Source: Idiomarina ramblicola
GTDB taxonomy: Bacteria > Pseudomonadota > Gammaproteobacteria > Enterobacterales > Alteromonadaceae
Assembly (NCBI RefSeq): GCF_003987255.1
Contig: NZ_PIQC01000003.1
Coordinates: 1-64,000 of the forward strand
DNA: 64,000 bases
Direction: 5' to 3'
Part shown: in pieces, positions 12,060-21,415 of the stretch
Position numbering within the stretch: the first letter of the stretch is position 1
Layout: each line of letters begins with the position of its first letter
Notes under the pieces: model-generated
Seen by the model: the letters and a program-made list of their open reading frames with translations, nothing else
Databases searched by the model: none
Told to the model about the DNA's origin: nothing
Translations under genes and position numbers: made by a program

Positions 12060-13130
12060 TTATAAATCAATATCTTCTTCTAACTGTTGTAACTCGGCAT
12101 CTCCACCAATTCGGCGGCCACCACGAGTCAACATATGAATATCCGACTTCACTGTTTCCGGACGCTTAATCTTCTCCGAAATCTTCAGAGCAACGTTGTC
12201 TCTTGAACGTCCCATTTTTGCATGGAAAGTCGGTAAATCTTCAATTAGTACGGTTAAATCATCGGGTAATTCAAGCGGAATAACATCGCCTTCACGCAAA
12301 TCCATGACTTCACGTAACGACATTTCAGTTTGCGCCAGCTTGGCAATCATCTCCACCGGAACGTCCATAATTTCATCGCGCAGTGCTTTGCTCCAACGCA
12401 TGTCGGTGTCTTCTTTATCCGACTGCACACCCGCATCCAACAACTCGCGGATGGGTTCCAGCATCGAGTAAGGCAGAGCAATGTGGAAGTCACCACCGCC
12501 ACCGTCTAACTCAATATGAAACGAACTAATAACGATAACTTCAGTCGGGCTGACAATGTTCGCCATGGCGGGGTTAACTTCAGAATCTAAATACTCAAAG
12601 CCCACATCCATCACCGGAGCCCAGGCTTCTTTGTAGTCTTCAAACACCAGCTTCAGTAGCATCTGAATAATTCGCCGCTCGGTCGGTGTAAACTCTCGGC
12701 CTTCGATTTTTGCATGGTACCGGCCATCACCGCCAAAAAAGTTATCCACCAGAATGAAAACCAAACGCGCTTCCATGGTAATAAGCGCCGTTCCTTTTAA
12801 CGGACGAAAACGCACCATATTTAAGCTGGTCGGTACGAACAGCGTATGCACGTACTCACCAAATTTAATCATCTGGACACCGTTAATCGACACTTCAGCG
12901 GTACGCCGCATCATATTAAATAAGCTCACCCGCATATGACGGGCAAAACGCTCATTAACAATTTCCAGCGTTGGCATACGCCCACGGACAATTCTATCTT
13001 GCGACGAAAAGTCATAGTCGAGCGCATCCGCAGAAACGGATTCTTTTCCTGTGTCCTCTTCTTCAACGTCGTCGACACCGTGTAAAAGCGCGTCAATTTC
13101 GTCTTGTGATAGTAAGTCACTCACCGCCAT
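12060..13130 (-). CDS. fliM: Flagellar motor switch protein FliM
   Basis: C-ring protein that binds phosphorylated CheY and sets rotation direction. The N-terminal CheY-binding motif LLSQDEIDALLHGV is present. It is followed by the CheC-like middle domain with a GGDG turn and a C-terminal SpoA domain. 356 residues. It is followed by fliN 31 bases later. Confidence 0.96.
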   Translation of the reverse strand: MAVSDLLSQDEIDALLHGVDDVEEEDTGKESVSADALDYDFSSQDRIVRGRMPTLEIVNERFARHMRVSLFNMMRRTAEVSINGVQMIKFGEYVHTLFVPTSLNMVRFRPLKGTALITMEARLVFILVDNFFGGDGRYHAKIEGREFTPTERRIIQMLLKLVFEDYKEAWAPVMDVGFEYLDSEVNPAMANIVSPTEVIVISSFHIELDGGGGDFHIALPYSMLEPIRELLDAGVQSDKEDTDMRWSKALRDEIMDVPVEMIAKLAQTEMSLREVMDLREGDVIPLELPDDLTVLIEDLPTFHAKMGRSRDNVALKISEKIKRPETVKSDIHMLTRGGRRIGGDAELQQLEEDIDL

Positions 13131-13140
13131 AATAGCTCAC

Positions 13141-13677
13141 TTATTGCATTACCAAGCTGGTAAATAAAACCTGTTCTACAACTGGGTTTCCGGTCACTTC
13201 TTCAAGCGCGGAACGAACTTCTGCCAAGGCCAGCTCACGCAATTGCCCTTTTCCCTCAGCTGTTTTCAGTCTGTCTGCCGTTGACGAAGAAAACACTTCA
13301 TGCAAGGTTCCTTCAATTAACGGAATGTGCATTTTCGCCAGTTCTTCATTTTCCTCGCCGCGCACCATCAGTTGCGCTTTAATTTGCACCGTTCGCTCTC
13401 GCGAGTCTCCGGGAACGATAAAAACGAAGGCCCGGGGCATGCCAACATAAAGTGCGTTACCAATTTCCGGACGAGGCGATGATGACGGAGCTGGCGAACC
13501 ACTTCCGCTTGAAGCCTGCTGCTCCTGAGACGACGAACCTCCGAATAGCCATAAAACAAGCACTACCGTAATGATTAAAACAATACCGATAATGCCGAAC
13601 AGGATCAGTTTTTTCTTTTTTCCACCGGCCTGCTCTTCAGTTTGTTCAGCGTCTTTATCGTCTTTGTCTTCCGCCAT
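13141..13677 (-). CDS. fliL: Flagellar basal-body protein FliL
   Basis: Single-pass membrane protein around the MS ring that supports stator function. A charged cytosolic N-terminus is followed by one membrane helix (LILFGIIGIVLIITVVLVLWLF), a serine/proline-rich linker and a periplasmic FliL domain (FVFIVPGDSRERTVQIKAQL). 178 residues. It lies 10 bases before fliM. Confidence 0.93.
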   Translation of the reverse strand: MAEDKDDKDAEQTEEQAGGKKKKLILFGIIGIVLIITVVLVLWLFGGSSSQEQQASSGSGSPAPSSSPRPEIGNALYVGMPRAFVFIVPGDSRERTVQIKAQLMVRGEENEELAKMHIPLIEGTLHEVFSSSTADRLKTAEGKGQLRELALAEVRSALEEVTGNPVVEQVLFTSLVMQ

Positions 13678-13745
13678 GCTCTATTTCCTGTATTCTCGTC
13701 CTCAGACGGTTACTATAGCTTGATAGCTGGTTTAGTTATACCGTT

Positions 13746-15518
13746 TCAAACATAGAAATCGACTTGCCCGTCAGCAATCACCTGGCCTTCATCTAAAGCA
13801 ATTTCACCTTCTACCGCCCAATCTTCGGACTCTTCAGCGGATCCGGCTTGTCCACCGGCCGTTCGCTCGCCTTCTTTACTTTGTTCGCCCACCTGAGTAT
13901 CCGTCAGGTTAATGCCTTGCTGCTCCAGCATTTCGCGTAATCGCGGCATTGCTGTCTCTACCGCATCTCTGGCTTGAGCACTCTGCACCTGAAACTGCAC
14001 TGAGGCCTGTTCACCGCTCATGTTAACCCGAATTTGAACACTACCAAGTTCTGGCGGATCCAGCCGTATGTCAGCACGCTGAATATTTCGGCTCATCATA
14101 ATATTGATGCGTTCCTGCAACTTTTGCGATGCTTCTGTCTGTTGCAAGTCCAGAGGACGCTGCAGGGCCTGCAAAGTGTTACTCTGACTCGACTCATTAG
14201 CCGCTACGGTGCCTTGTGTCGTAGACACCATCTGACCTTGTATTGCTCGGGCAGCGTTAGCATCAGTCAACGCGTCAGTGTTGTTTCTGAATACTTGGTT
14301 CTGTTGAGCTGTATCCGGCAGCTTTGTATCGACATCGACCGCGTTGGCTAAACCATCGGCCTTGTTCGCCGGCTGTTTGCTGTCACTGTTCTTATTAGCA
14401 GTATCGCCAGCCTCGGCTTTTTCTTTACCAGCCTTCACGTTAGTCGCAGTAATAACCGACTCTGAGTCATTCGCCTGCTCGGCTACCTTTATCGGCTCCG
14501 CTGCTTTTTCACTATGCCCGGTGCGACCTTTTAATAGTTGTCGTATTTCTGCCAACAGCTGCTCTGCTTTAGCCGCCTGATCTTTACTTAACGCCTGAGA
14601 CTTATCGGTGCCGTTATTTTGACCCGCTAAAAGCTGACGTAATTCAGTGGTAAATTGCTGTAATTTTTTCTGTTCCGCCAGGCTCAGCTCACTATTCTCA
14701 CCTTTCGACTTTTGTGCCGAAACCTGCTGCTCCAACTGCTTTAATAGAGTTAGCAGTTCTTCTGAACTTTGCGGCTTGGTTGTTCCTTTATCCACGGACT
14801 GCTGCGCGATAGCTTGTTCGGCTGCCTGGTTCAACGCCTGTGTCAACGCCTTTTCATTACCGGCCAATAACTTATCCGCATCGGCTTTCGGTAACATAGG
14901 CTCCAGTAAGTTAACAATAAACTTACCCGCATCTTCAACCGCTTCACCTTGCTTATTGCCCTGTTCAATAGCCTGTATCATCTGTTGCAATTTGGACTGC
15001 AATGCCTGTTTATCACTTTCAGTCATGCCGGCTAGCAGTTGATCGGCAAACTTCTGCCGCTCAGCATCTGTCATTGCCTGCTCACTCTCACCATCACTGG
15101 CTGAATCCAGCTTAGCTAAGAGCGCCTGTAACATTTCGGACAATTCTTTATCGCCCAATTCAAATTCACTACTCTCAGTCTCAATTGGCAGTTCTTCAAC
15201 AGCAGTAGCAGGGTCTTCAGCATTAACATCGGCGCTTTCCTGCTTCATTTGTTGCAGCAGTTCCCAAAGATTCCGGGTAACCGGTTCACCAACATTTTTA
15301 CGATCACTCTCTCCGCCTTCGACTTTACTATTGCCTGCCTGATGCGCTTCTATTTTGGCGGCCAATTGTTGCAGCTCTTCATCGCCAGCATTTTGCTTTA
15401 ACATCAACCGCGAGAATTCGCCACCTTCGCTGTCAGCGGTCTTCAATGACAGGTCTTTGCCCTTACCCAGGCGCGCAAAGTTATCTGAGGATTCGGTTAA
15501 ATTGAGCAGCTGTTGCAT
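13746..15518 (-). CDS. fliK: Flagellar hook-length control protein FliK
   Basis: Secreted molecular ruler that sets hook length and triggers the FlhB switch. Only the C-terminal domain is conserved: RADIRLDPPELGSVQIRVNM followed by VQFQVQSAQARDAVETAMPRLREML (about residues 480-540). The remaining 450 residues are low-complexity, rich in Gln, Ala, Glu and Lys, as expected for the ruler part. At 590 residues it is longer than the enterobacterial form. Confidence 0.9.
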   Translation of the reverse strand: MQQLLNLTESSDNFARLGKGKDLSLKTADSEGGEFSRLMLKQNAGDEELQQLAAKIEAHQAGNSKVEGGESDRKNVGEPVTRNLWELLQQMKQESADVNAEDPATAVEELPIETESSEFELGDKELSEMLQALLAKLDSASDGESEQAMTDAERQKFADQLLAGMTESDKQALQSKLQQMIQAIEQGNKQGEAVEDAGKFIVNLLEPMLPKADADKLLAGNEKALTQALNQAAEQAIAQQSVDKGTTKPQSSEELLTLLKQLEQQVSAQKSKGENSELSLAEQKKLQQFTTELRQLLAGQNNGTDKSQALSKDQAAKAEQLLAEIRQLLKGRTGHSEKAAEPIKVAEQANDSESVITATNVKAGKEKAEAGDTANKNSDSKQPANKADGLANAVDVDTKLPDTAQQNQVFRNNTDALTDANAARAIQGQMVSTTQGTVAANESSQSNTLQALQRPLDLQQTEASQKLQERINIMMSRNIQRADIRLDPPELGSVQIRVNMSGEQASVQFQVQSAQARDAVETAMPRLREMLEQQGINLTDTQVGEQSKEGERTAGGQAGSAEESEDWAVEGEIALDEGQVIADGQVDFYV

Positions 15519-15596
15519 AATTTTTTTCCTGAATTAAGTGCCTATTGACGCTTCTCTTAATCTTCTTGCCCAATAAGCTAGCAATTTTTGTTCCAA

Positions 15597-16040
15597 CTAT
15601 TTTCTGTCACGGATAAATCGCTGGCTGCTAAAATCATCCATGTTCTTTTGTTCTTTTCGAGCCTGCACTTTTTCCTCACGCTTTTGCTTTTCTTTGATTA
15701 AGAATCCCACCGACTCGCGTTTGCGCCGCTGAGCCAGCCAGCGCTCCTTGCGTTGCTGGAGCACTTGTTGCAATTTAATGATGTCATGGTGCAACTGCTC
15801 TACACCTTCATCCAGCTTCCCGACAAAAGCGTGATACTGACCCACCTGTATTGAAGCAATACCACTCTGCCCCCTTTGCTGCAGCTGGTTCAGGTAGTCG
15901 AGTCGGTATTTTGACATACCGTCCAGACGCATTTGTTGCTCCTGCACTTGCTGCTGAACCTGAGCAAAATCCTGAACCGCTTTATCTTCCCGCCGTTGCT
16001 CTAACTCGAGCAACATCTGCAACTGTGTCAAATCAGCCAT
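15597..16040 (-). CDS. fliJ: Flagellar export chaperone FliJ
   Basis: Small coiled-coil protein that sits in the FliI ATPase ring. 147 residues, almost entirely charged and Gln-rich helices (QVQQQVQEQQMRL, QQRKERWLAQRRKRESV). The position directly after fliI (3 bases) identifies it more than the sequence does. Confidence 0.88.
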   Translation of the reverse strand: MADLTQLQMLLELEQRREDKAVQDFAQVQQQVQEQQMRLDGMSKYRLDYLNQLQQRGQSGIASIQVGQYHAFVGKLDEGVEQLHHDIIKLQQVLQQRKERWLAQRRKRESVGFLIKEKQKREEKVQARKEQKNMDDFSSQRFIRDRK

Positions 16041-16043
16041 ACA

Positions 16044-17399
16044 TTATAAGCCTCCGGCTGAAGACTGTTTTTGATTCGGGTTCAGTAACTGATTCAATAA
16101 CAATAAGCTCTCATCGTAGCTGACTACTTGCTGCATCTTCTGCTGCAAAAACTGACTCACCCGTGGCTGCATCGCAATGGCCTGATCAATAGCAGGATCA
16201 CTGCCCCGGGTGTAAGCACCAATGGAAATCAGGTCGCGATTTCGACGGTAGTTTGAGTACCATTGCCGTACCTGGATAGCCTGTTGCATATGTTCTTCCG
16301 AGACCACTTGCGGCATCACACGACTAATAGAGCCTTCAATATCAATGGCCGGATAGTGGCCACTGTCCGCCAGCTCCCGGCTTAAGACAATGTGTCCATC
16401 CAATATGGCCCGGGCGGAATCGGCAATCGGATCCTGTAGGTCATCGCCCTCGGTTAAAACCGTATAAAACGCTGTGACGGAGCCTTGTCCGTCACCACCG
16501 TTCCCCGCTCGTTCAACCAGCGCCGGCAATTTCGCAAAAACCGAGGGCGGATAACCTTTGGTCGCAGGAGGCTCACCAACGGCCAACGCGATTTCCCGCT
16601 GCGCCATGGCATAACGGGTTAATGAGTCCATTAGCAACAACACATTTAACCCCTGATCACGAAAGTATTCCGCAACCTGAGAAGCGGTTTCACAGCCGCG
16701 CAGACGAATTAACGGGGACTGATCCGCCGGAGCCGCAATAACCACGGCTTTCTCACGACCTTCTTCACCCAGAATTTCTTCAATAAATTCTTTGACCTCA
16801 CGCCCACGCTCACCTATCAGGCCCACCACAATCACATCCGCCGTCGTACCACGTGTCATCATGCCCAACAGCACACTTTTACCGACACCACTGCCGGCAA
16901 ACAGGCCCATTCGTTGACCTTGCCCCACCGTTAAACAAGCGTTTATTGCAGTTACCCCGACATCCAGTGGTTGCTTGACCTGGCGTCGGTTCAACGGATT
17001 CATCGGTTTGCTACGGTACGTTTTGCCGTCAGAGAAAATAGGACCTTTGTCATCAAGAGGCTCGCCACGGGCGTCAATAACACGTCCAAGCAACTCCATT
17101 CCCAAAGGCAATTGATTCTTCCGGTTCAGAGGCCTCACTCTGGCCCCGGGGATCACTCCGTGAGCATCTTCGGTTGGCATCAGATAACTGATATTACCCT
17201 CAAAACCGACCACTTCGGCTTCAATGTCGCCACTGTCAGCTTCAACCGCCACACTTGAGCCAACCGGTGCCCGGCAACCAACCGCCTCAAACATCAAGCC
17301 AACCACACGGGTCAAGTAACCTGACACCGCCACCGAGGGTTTCTGAATGCGTTCCCGCTTTTTACGTAATTGTTCGACTAAGCGTTCAGAAGCACTCAT
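16044..17399 (-). CDS. fliI: Flagellum-specific ATPase FliI
   Basis: Hexameric ATPase that energises flagellar export. F1-beta-like: Walker [16 protein letters not shown], the GERGREV motif, Walker [18 protein letters not shown] and the family stretch [17 protein letters not shown]. 451 residues. fliH ends 3 bases before it. Confidence 0.97.
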   Translation of the reverse strand: MSASERLVEQLRKKRERIQKPSVAVSGYLTRVVGLMFEAVGCRAPVGSSVAVEADSGDIEAEVVGFEGNISYLMPTEDAHGVIPGARVRPLNRKNQLPLGMELLGRVIDARGEPLDDKGPIFSDGKTYRSKPMNPLNRRQVKQPLDVGVTAINACLTVGQGQRMGLFAGSGVGKSVLLGMMTRGTTADVIVVGLIGERGREVKEFIEEILGEEGREKAVVIAAPADQSPLIRLRGCETASQVAEYFRDQGLNVLLLMDSLTRYAMAQREIALAVGEPPATKGYPPSVFAKLPALVERAGNGGDGQGSVTAFYTVLTEGDDLQDPIADSARAILDGHIVLSRELADSGHYPAIDIEGSISRVMPQVVSEEHMQQAIQVRQWYSNYRRNRDLISIGAYTRGSDPAIDQAIAMQPRVSQFLQQKMQQVVSYDESLLLLNQLLNPNQKQSSAGGL

Positions 17400-17402
17400 G
17401 GG

Positions 17403-18152
17403 TTAACCTTTTACTTTGGAGAATACATCTTCCATGCGGCTGCTCAGGGTGTAATCAATGGTCGAGCTTTCAGTGGTAACCCGACAGCCACCGCGTTCCA
17501 GTAATTCATCTTTATTCAGCAGCCAGCCTTTTTCTTTCAGCTCATCTTCGCCGTATACACTTTGCAGTAAATCTAAATCGTCTTCATTCAGATGAATAAT
17601 AACGCGCTGGTCCGTTACTGGCAGAACCGCAATGGCCTCGCGTACCGCATTAACCACTAACTCTTTCGAATTTGCCGCAACGTTCAGACATATCACTCGT
17701 GTTAATTCAGTGACCATATCAATCAATTCTTCCTGAACCGAATCGGTAATCCGTTCATTAGGATGGGACAAGCTTTGTAATAACACACTCAGTTGTTGCT
17801 GTTGTTCCTGCATCGCCTCTTTGCCGGCTTCAACCCCTAGCTGCTCGCCGGCTTCAAAACCTTCCTTCTTACCCGCTTCGTAACCTTCATCGTAACCTTT
17901 TTTAAGACCTTCATTACGGCCCTCATCAAAGCCTTCTTTATGGCCTTCTTCCCGCGCCGCCTGACGAATTTCTTCCAATTGCTCAGCGGTCAGAGGTTTC
18001 AGTTCTTCCTCTTGCTCGTTGTCGGCTTCCGGCGGCTCGTATTGCCAGCGGCGAGGCTTATTTAACGCATTGACCTGAGAGCCTTGTTTGAGCTCTTCAG
18101 ATGTCATGTCAGGTAAATCCCAACGATGTGTTACGTCTTTATCATCGGTCAT
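17403..18152 (-). CDS. fliH: Flagellar assembly protein FliH
   Basis: Stator-like regulator of FliI that links it to the C-ring. 249 residues. A striking run of G-x-x-x-G-type helical repeats is present (GHKEGFDEGRNEGLKKGYDEGYEAG), which is the hallmark of FliH. The C-terminal domain carries VREAIAVLPVTDQRVIIHLN. It sits between fliG and fliI in the usual order. Confidence 0.94.
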   Translation of the reverse strand: MTDDKDVTHRWDLPDMTSEELKQGSQVNALNKPRRWQYEPPEADNEQEEELKPLTAEQLEEIRQAAREEGHKEGFDEGRNEGLKKGYDEGYEAGKKEGFEAGEQLGVEAGKEAMQEQQQQLSVLLQSLSHPNERITDSVQEELIDMVTELTRVICLNVAANSKELVVNAVREAIAVLPVTDQRVIIHLNEDDLDLLQSVYGEDELKEKGWLLNKDELLERGGCRVTTESSTIDYTLSSRMEDVFSKVKG

Positions 18153-18166
18153 TATGCGTTAAGCCC

Positions 18167-19213
18167 TTATAAGAATTCGTCACCGCCACCGCCGCCAAGC
18201 ATAATTTCACCTGCGTCAGCCAGACGGCGAGCTGCAGCAAGAATGTCTTTCTGCGCCGCTTCTACATCGCTAATACGGATTGGTCCCATGGCTTCAAGGT
18301 CATCACGCAGCATGTCGCCGGCACGTTTTGACATGTTCTTAAAGATTTTTTCCTGAACCGCTTCGTCTGCGCCTTTCATCGCTTTCTGCAGAACTTCACC
18401 TTCAACTTCACGCAGCAAGTTCTGAATACCCCGATCGTCGACATCGACCAAGTTTTCGAATACAAACATCAGATCCTGAATATTCTGACTCATCTCTTCG
18501 TCCTGCTCGCGGATAGAGTCCATTAACTGACCTTCGATGTTGGTATCCAGGTAGTTCATGATATTTGCCGCCGCCTTCAGGCCGCCCATCTTCGCAGCTT
18601 GAGCCCCCGCCTGACCGGCAAATTGTTTTTCCATAATTTCGTTCAGTTCCTGCAACGCAGCTGGCTGAACTTCTTCTAAATTGGCTATGCGCATCATCAA
18701 ATCCAGACGCACTTTATCCGGGAACTGCGCCATAATTTCGGCGCTCTGCTCAGGGTCGAGGTAAGAAAGAACGATGGTTTGAATCTGCGGGTGTTCATTA
18801 CGGATAATGGTCGCGACTTGTTTGGAATCCATCCACTTCAGTGAATCCAGACCTTTTGAGCCACCGCCCATCACAATCTGCTCAATCAAGTTACCGGCTT
18901 TGTCTTCACCCAGAGCGGAAGTCAGAGCTTTACGCACAAACTCTTCGCTCTTAAAGCCGATATTGGTAAAGCGTTGAATTTCTTCAAGGAACAAATGGTG
19001 TACCGCGTTGACCTTGTCCTGGTTAAAGTCTTCCAGGCTCGCCATCGCCATACCCACTTTCTGCACCTGCTTGGGTTCCAGGTGCTTAAGAATTTGAGCC
19101 GCGTCTTCTTCTGACAAGCTGAGTAGCAAAATTGCCGCTTTCTCAACCCCTTCTAAAGTATCAACGTCAAACTCAACTTTGCTACGCTTGGTTTTCGTAT
19201 TTTGATCAGGCAT
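18167..19213 (-). CDS. fliG: Flagellar motor switch protein FliG
   Basis: Rotor protein that couples the MS ring to the C-ring and contacts the stator. 348 residues with the expected armadillo-like helical repeats: LSLSEEDAAQILKHLEPKQVQ, EHPQTI-like EHPQIQTIVLSYL, and the C-terminal torque domain MFVFENLVDVDDRGIQ with charged residues. The start overlaps the end of fliF by 8 bases. Confidence 0.96.
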   Translation of the reverse strand: MPDQNTKTKRSKVEFDVDTLEGVEKAAILLLSLSEEDAAQILKHLEPKQVQKVGMAMASLEDFNQDKVNAVHHLFLEEIQRFTNIGFKSEEFVRKALTSALGEDKAGNLIEQIVMGGGSKGLDSLKWMDSKQVATIIRNEHPQIQTIVLSYLDPEQSAEIMAQFPDKVRLDLMMRIANLEEVQPAALQELNEIMEKQFAGQAGAQAAKMGGLKAAANIMNYLDTNIEGQLMDSIREQDEEMSQNIQDLMFVFENLVDVDDRGIQNLLREVEGEVLQKAMKGADEAVQEKIFKNMSKRAGDMLRDDLEAMGPIRISDVEAAQKDILAAARRLADAGEIMLGGGGGDEFL

Positions 19214-20918
19214 CTTCGTTCAACCACGCTTTAACCACTTGTGAAGACAGTTCAGGCTCATTGGCAACCAATGCCCGGACCGCTTTCAGCAAGTCTTCAT
19301 CTTTGTGCAGATCCGGTAATTGCAGGCTGCCATCAGCACCAAATCCAACCGCACTCTCGTCAAATTGTGAGGATAACAGATCAATGGTTTCATCGCCCAT
19401 TGATTCCTCATCAAGGAAGGCTTCAGCATCATCTTCAACGCCCGACTCCGGATTCATCAGTTTCTTCAGCATTGGACGAACCACTGCCAAAATCAGTACC
19501 ATAATAACCAATGCACCCATCACCAGACGGAACGCACGCCAGAACCACGGCTCTTCCCATACAGGGGTTTCTCCAGCGCCTAAGTCAGGTAACTCTGCAA
19601 AGGGCACTGAAACCACTTCGATGCTATCGCCCCGGTTAATATCAAACCCTAAACCACCTTGCAGCAAACGACGAATATTCGCCATCTCTTCTGCGCTACG
19701 CGACTGAGTTTCCCCTTCGCCAGCTTCACCCGCTACCGCTTCATGATTAACCGCAACAGAAACACTAAGACGCTTAACCGTACCGGTTTGGTTACGGGTA
19801 TACGTAACCGAGTTATCAAGCTCGTAATTGCGGGTCGCTTCACGATGGGTACTGCCGTTAGCACCACCCGCGGCGTTACCGGTTCCAGCCTCTTCAGGAA
19901 TGTCCGATTCCAATGGAGGCTGGTTAGTCAATGCGCCCGGAATGCCGCCGATTGCGCTACCGACAGAGCGGTTCTCTACCGTCATTTCGCTGCGAATTGC
20001 CGGCATATCAGGATTAAACTGACGCTGAGTTTCTTCGCGTTGAGTGAAATCCATGGTGACATCGACCTGGGCGGTGTAGTTGTCATAACCCAGTACAGGA
20101 ATCAAAATACTGTCTATTTTCTCAAGGTATTCTTCTTCGCGCTTTTGCTCAATTTGATACTCGCGTGAGCTTTGCGCTGCCAATGCGCTTTGCGACCCCG
20201 AGTTCAGCAAACGCCCGGCCTGGTCCGTTACTGTTACATGTTCAGTATTCAAACCGGTGACTGACGATGCCACCATATCAACAATAGACGCGACTTCTTC
20301 TTCACTTAACGAGGTTCCGCCACGTACATTGAGCATGACCGATGCTTTCGGTTGCTTTTCGCGACGGGCAAATACATTTTCTTTTGGAACAGCAAGCAGT
20401 ACCCGAGCCCCGGACACTTTCTTAATTTCTTCAATAGCGCGGGCAAGCTGAACTTCGCGGGAATGAATGAGTCGTTCACGTTCAAGGCGTTGGCTCACAC
20501 CGAAGCCCGGCTCGCTCATCAATATCTCAGAACCATTGTTGGTGGAGTTACCATAATCAACGCCGGCACGAGTTAACTGCAGCTTAATAGCTTCGTAATT
20601 TTCGTCGGGAACCGAAACCGTATTGCCCTCTACTTGGTATTCAATGCCGTTCGCATCCATGTAGTCGAGCGTACTGATCAACTCCTGAGTTTCCAGTTTA
20701 CCCAGCGGACGATACGTTGATTCCTGCGCCCACAGCATAATAAAAACTGCAATTGCGACGCAGATAGCCAGCGCTAACACGACAATGACCTGACGCAGCA
20801 TGTCAAAATTGCCCAGCATTGTCATCATGCTGGTCTTTTCACTACCGTCTTCATTGCCTGATCTGTTGCTGTCAGGTAAATCAGTATCTTGTACCATTAG
20901 GTCTGTTGATTCAGCCAC
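19206..20918 (-). CDS. fliF: Flagellar MS-ring protein FliF
   Basis: Builds the inner-membrane MS ring. 570 residues from a GTG start. The N-terminal membrane helix VIVVLALAICVAIAVFIMLW is followed by ring-building motifs (SEPGFGVSQRLERERLIHSREVQLARAIEEI is the typical block). A second helix follows near residue 460 (LVMGALVIMVLILAVV), then a cytosolic acidic tail that binds FliG. Confidence 0.96.
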   Translation of the reverse strand: MAESTDLMVQDTDLPDSNRSGNEDGSEKTSMMTMLGNFDMLRQVIVVLALAICVAIAVFIMLWAQESTYRPLGKLETQELISTLDYMDANGIEYQVEGNTVSVPDENYEAIKLQLTRAGVDYGNSTNNGSEILMSEPGFGVSQRLERERLIHSREVQLARAIEEIKKVSGARVLLAVPKENVFARREKQPKASVMLNVRGGTSLSEEEVASIVDMVASSVTGLNTEHVTVTDQAGRLLNSGSQSALAAQSSREYQIEQKREEEYLEKIDSILIPVLGYDNYTAQVDVTMDFTQREETQRQFNPDMPAIRSEMTVENRSVGSAIGGIPGALTNQPPLESDIPEEAGTGNAAGGANGSTHREATRNYELDNSVTYTRNQTGTVKRLSVSVAVNHEAVAGEAGEGETQSRSAEEMANIRRLLQGGLGFDINRGDSIEVVSVPFAELPDLGAGETPVWEEPWFWRAFRLVMGALVIMVLILAVVRPMLKKLMNPESGVEDDAEAFLDEESMGDETIDLLSSQFDESAVGFGADGSLQLPDLHKDEDLLKAVRALVANEPELSSQVVKAWLNEDA

Positions 20919-20944
20919 GACTCATATCTCCAGTGCTGCTGCGG

Positions 20945-21277
20945 TTATACCGGCATTGACATAATTTCTTTGTACGCATCAACCACTTTGTTGCGTACCT
21001 GAACAGTTGCCTCAAACGCAATGCCAGCTTTTTGGCTGGCTATCATGGTTTGCTCCAGCGTGACATTTGGGTCACCAAGCTCCATGCGGGTTTTTAAATC
21101 ACCTGAGGTCTGTTGCAGTTCGTTGACGTTATCCATTGCATTTTTCAGCATATTGGAAAAGTCAGCCTGAGCAGTATTGCCTTGCAGGGCATTCACATTC
21201 GCCGGCTGGTCACGCTGAGAAGCCTGAGTCGCCATAGACTGTAACTGTTGGTAAAGTGCGTTTGCTTCCACTTTCAT
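20945..21277 (-). CDS. fliE: Flagellar hook-basal body complex protein FliE
   Basis: Export-gate/rod adaptor and first gene of the fliE-to-flhB transcription unit. The ATG at 21277 (MKVEANALYQQ) has GGGG eight bases upstream and is preferred over a TTG at 21292. It gives 110 residues. The conserved C-terminus is visible: LEQTMIASQKAGIAFEATVQVRNKVVDAYKEIM. A sigma-54-type promoter lies about 50 bases upstream. Confidence 0.93.
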   Translation of the reverse strand: MKVEANALYQQLQSMATQASQRDQPANVNALQGNTAQADFSNMLKNAMDNVNELQQTSGDLKTRMELGDPNVTLEQTMIASQKAGIAFEATVQVRNKVVDAYKEIMSMPV

Positions 21278-21325
21278 AATTAACCCCGTCAAAAATTCAT
21301 CACTGACTGTATTTAAGGTTAACTA

Positions 21326-21341
21326 TGCAAGCAAAATGCCA
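21326..21341 (-). promoter_or_regulatory. Sigma-54 promoter of the fliE operon
   Basis: Minus-strand TGGCATTTTGCTTGCA has the -24 GG and -12 GC in exact sigma-54 spacing. It is upstream of fliE, consistent with activation by the FlrC homologue encoded next door. Confidence 0.75.
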
Positions 21342-21360
21342 ACTTGTAAGGCTGTGTAAA

Positions 21361-21382
21361 GAAAAGCCCTGAGAAACAGGGC
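21361..21382 (-). terminator. Terminator after flrC
   Basis: Stem GCCCTG / CAGGGC with a five-base loop, followed on the minus strand by TTTTC. It lies 34 bases past the flrC stop and before the fliE promoter, so it separates regulators from structural genes. Confidence 0.65.
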
Positions 21383-21415
21383 CAGACGTACAGGTAGGTC
21401 TATTCCAGATAGCGT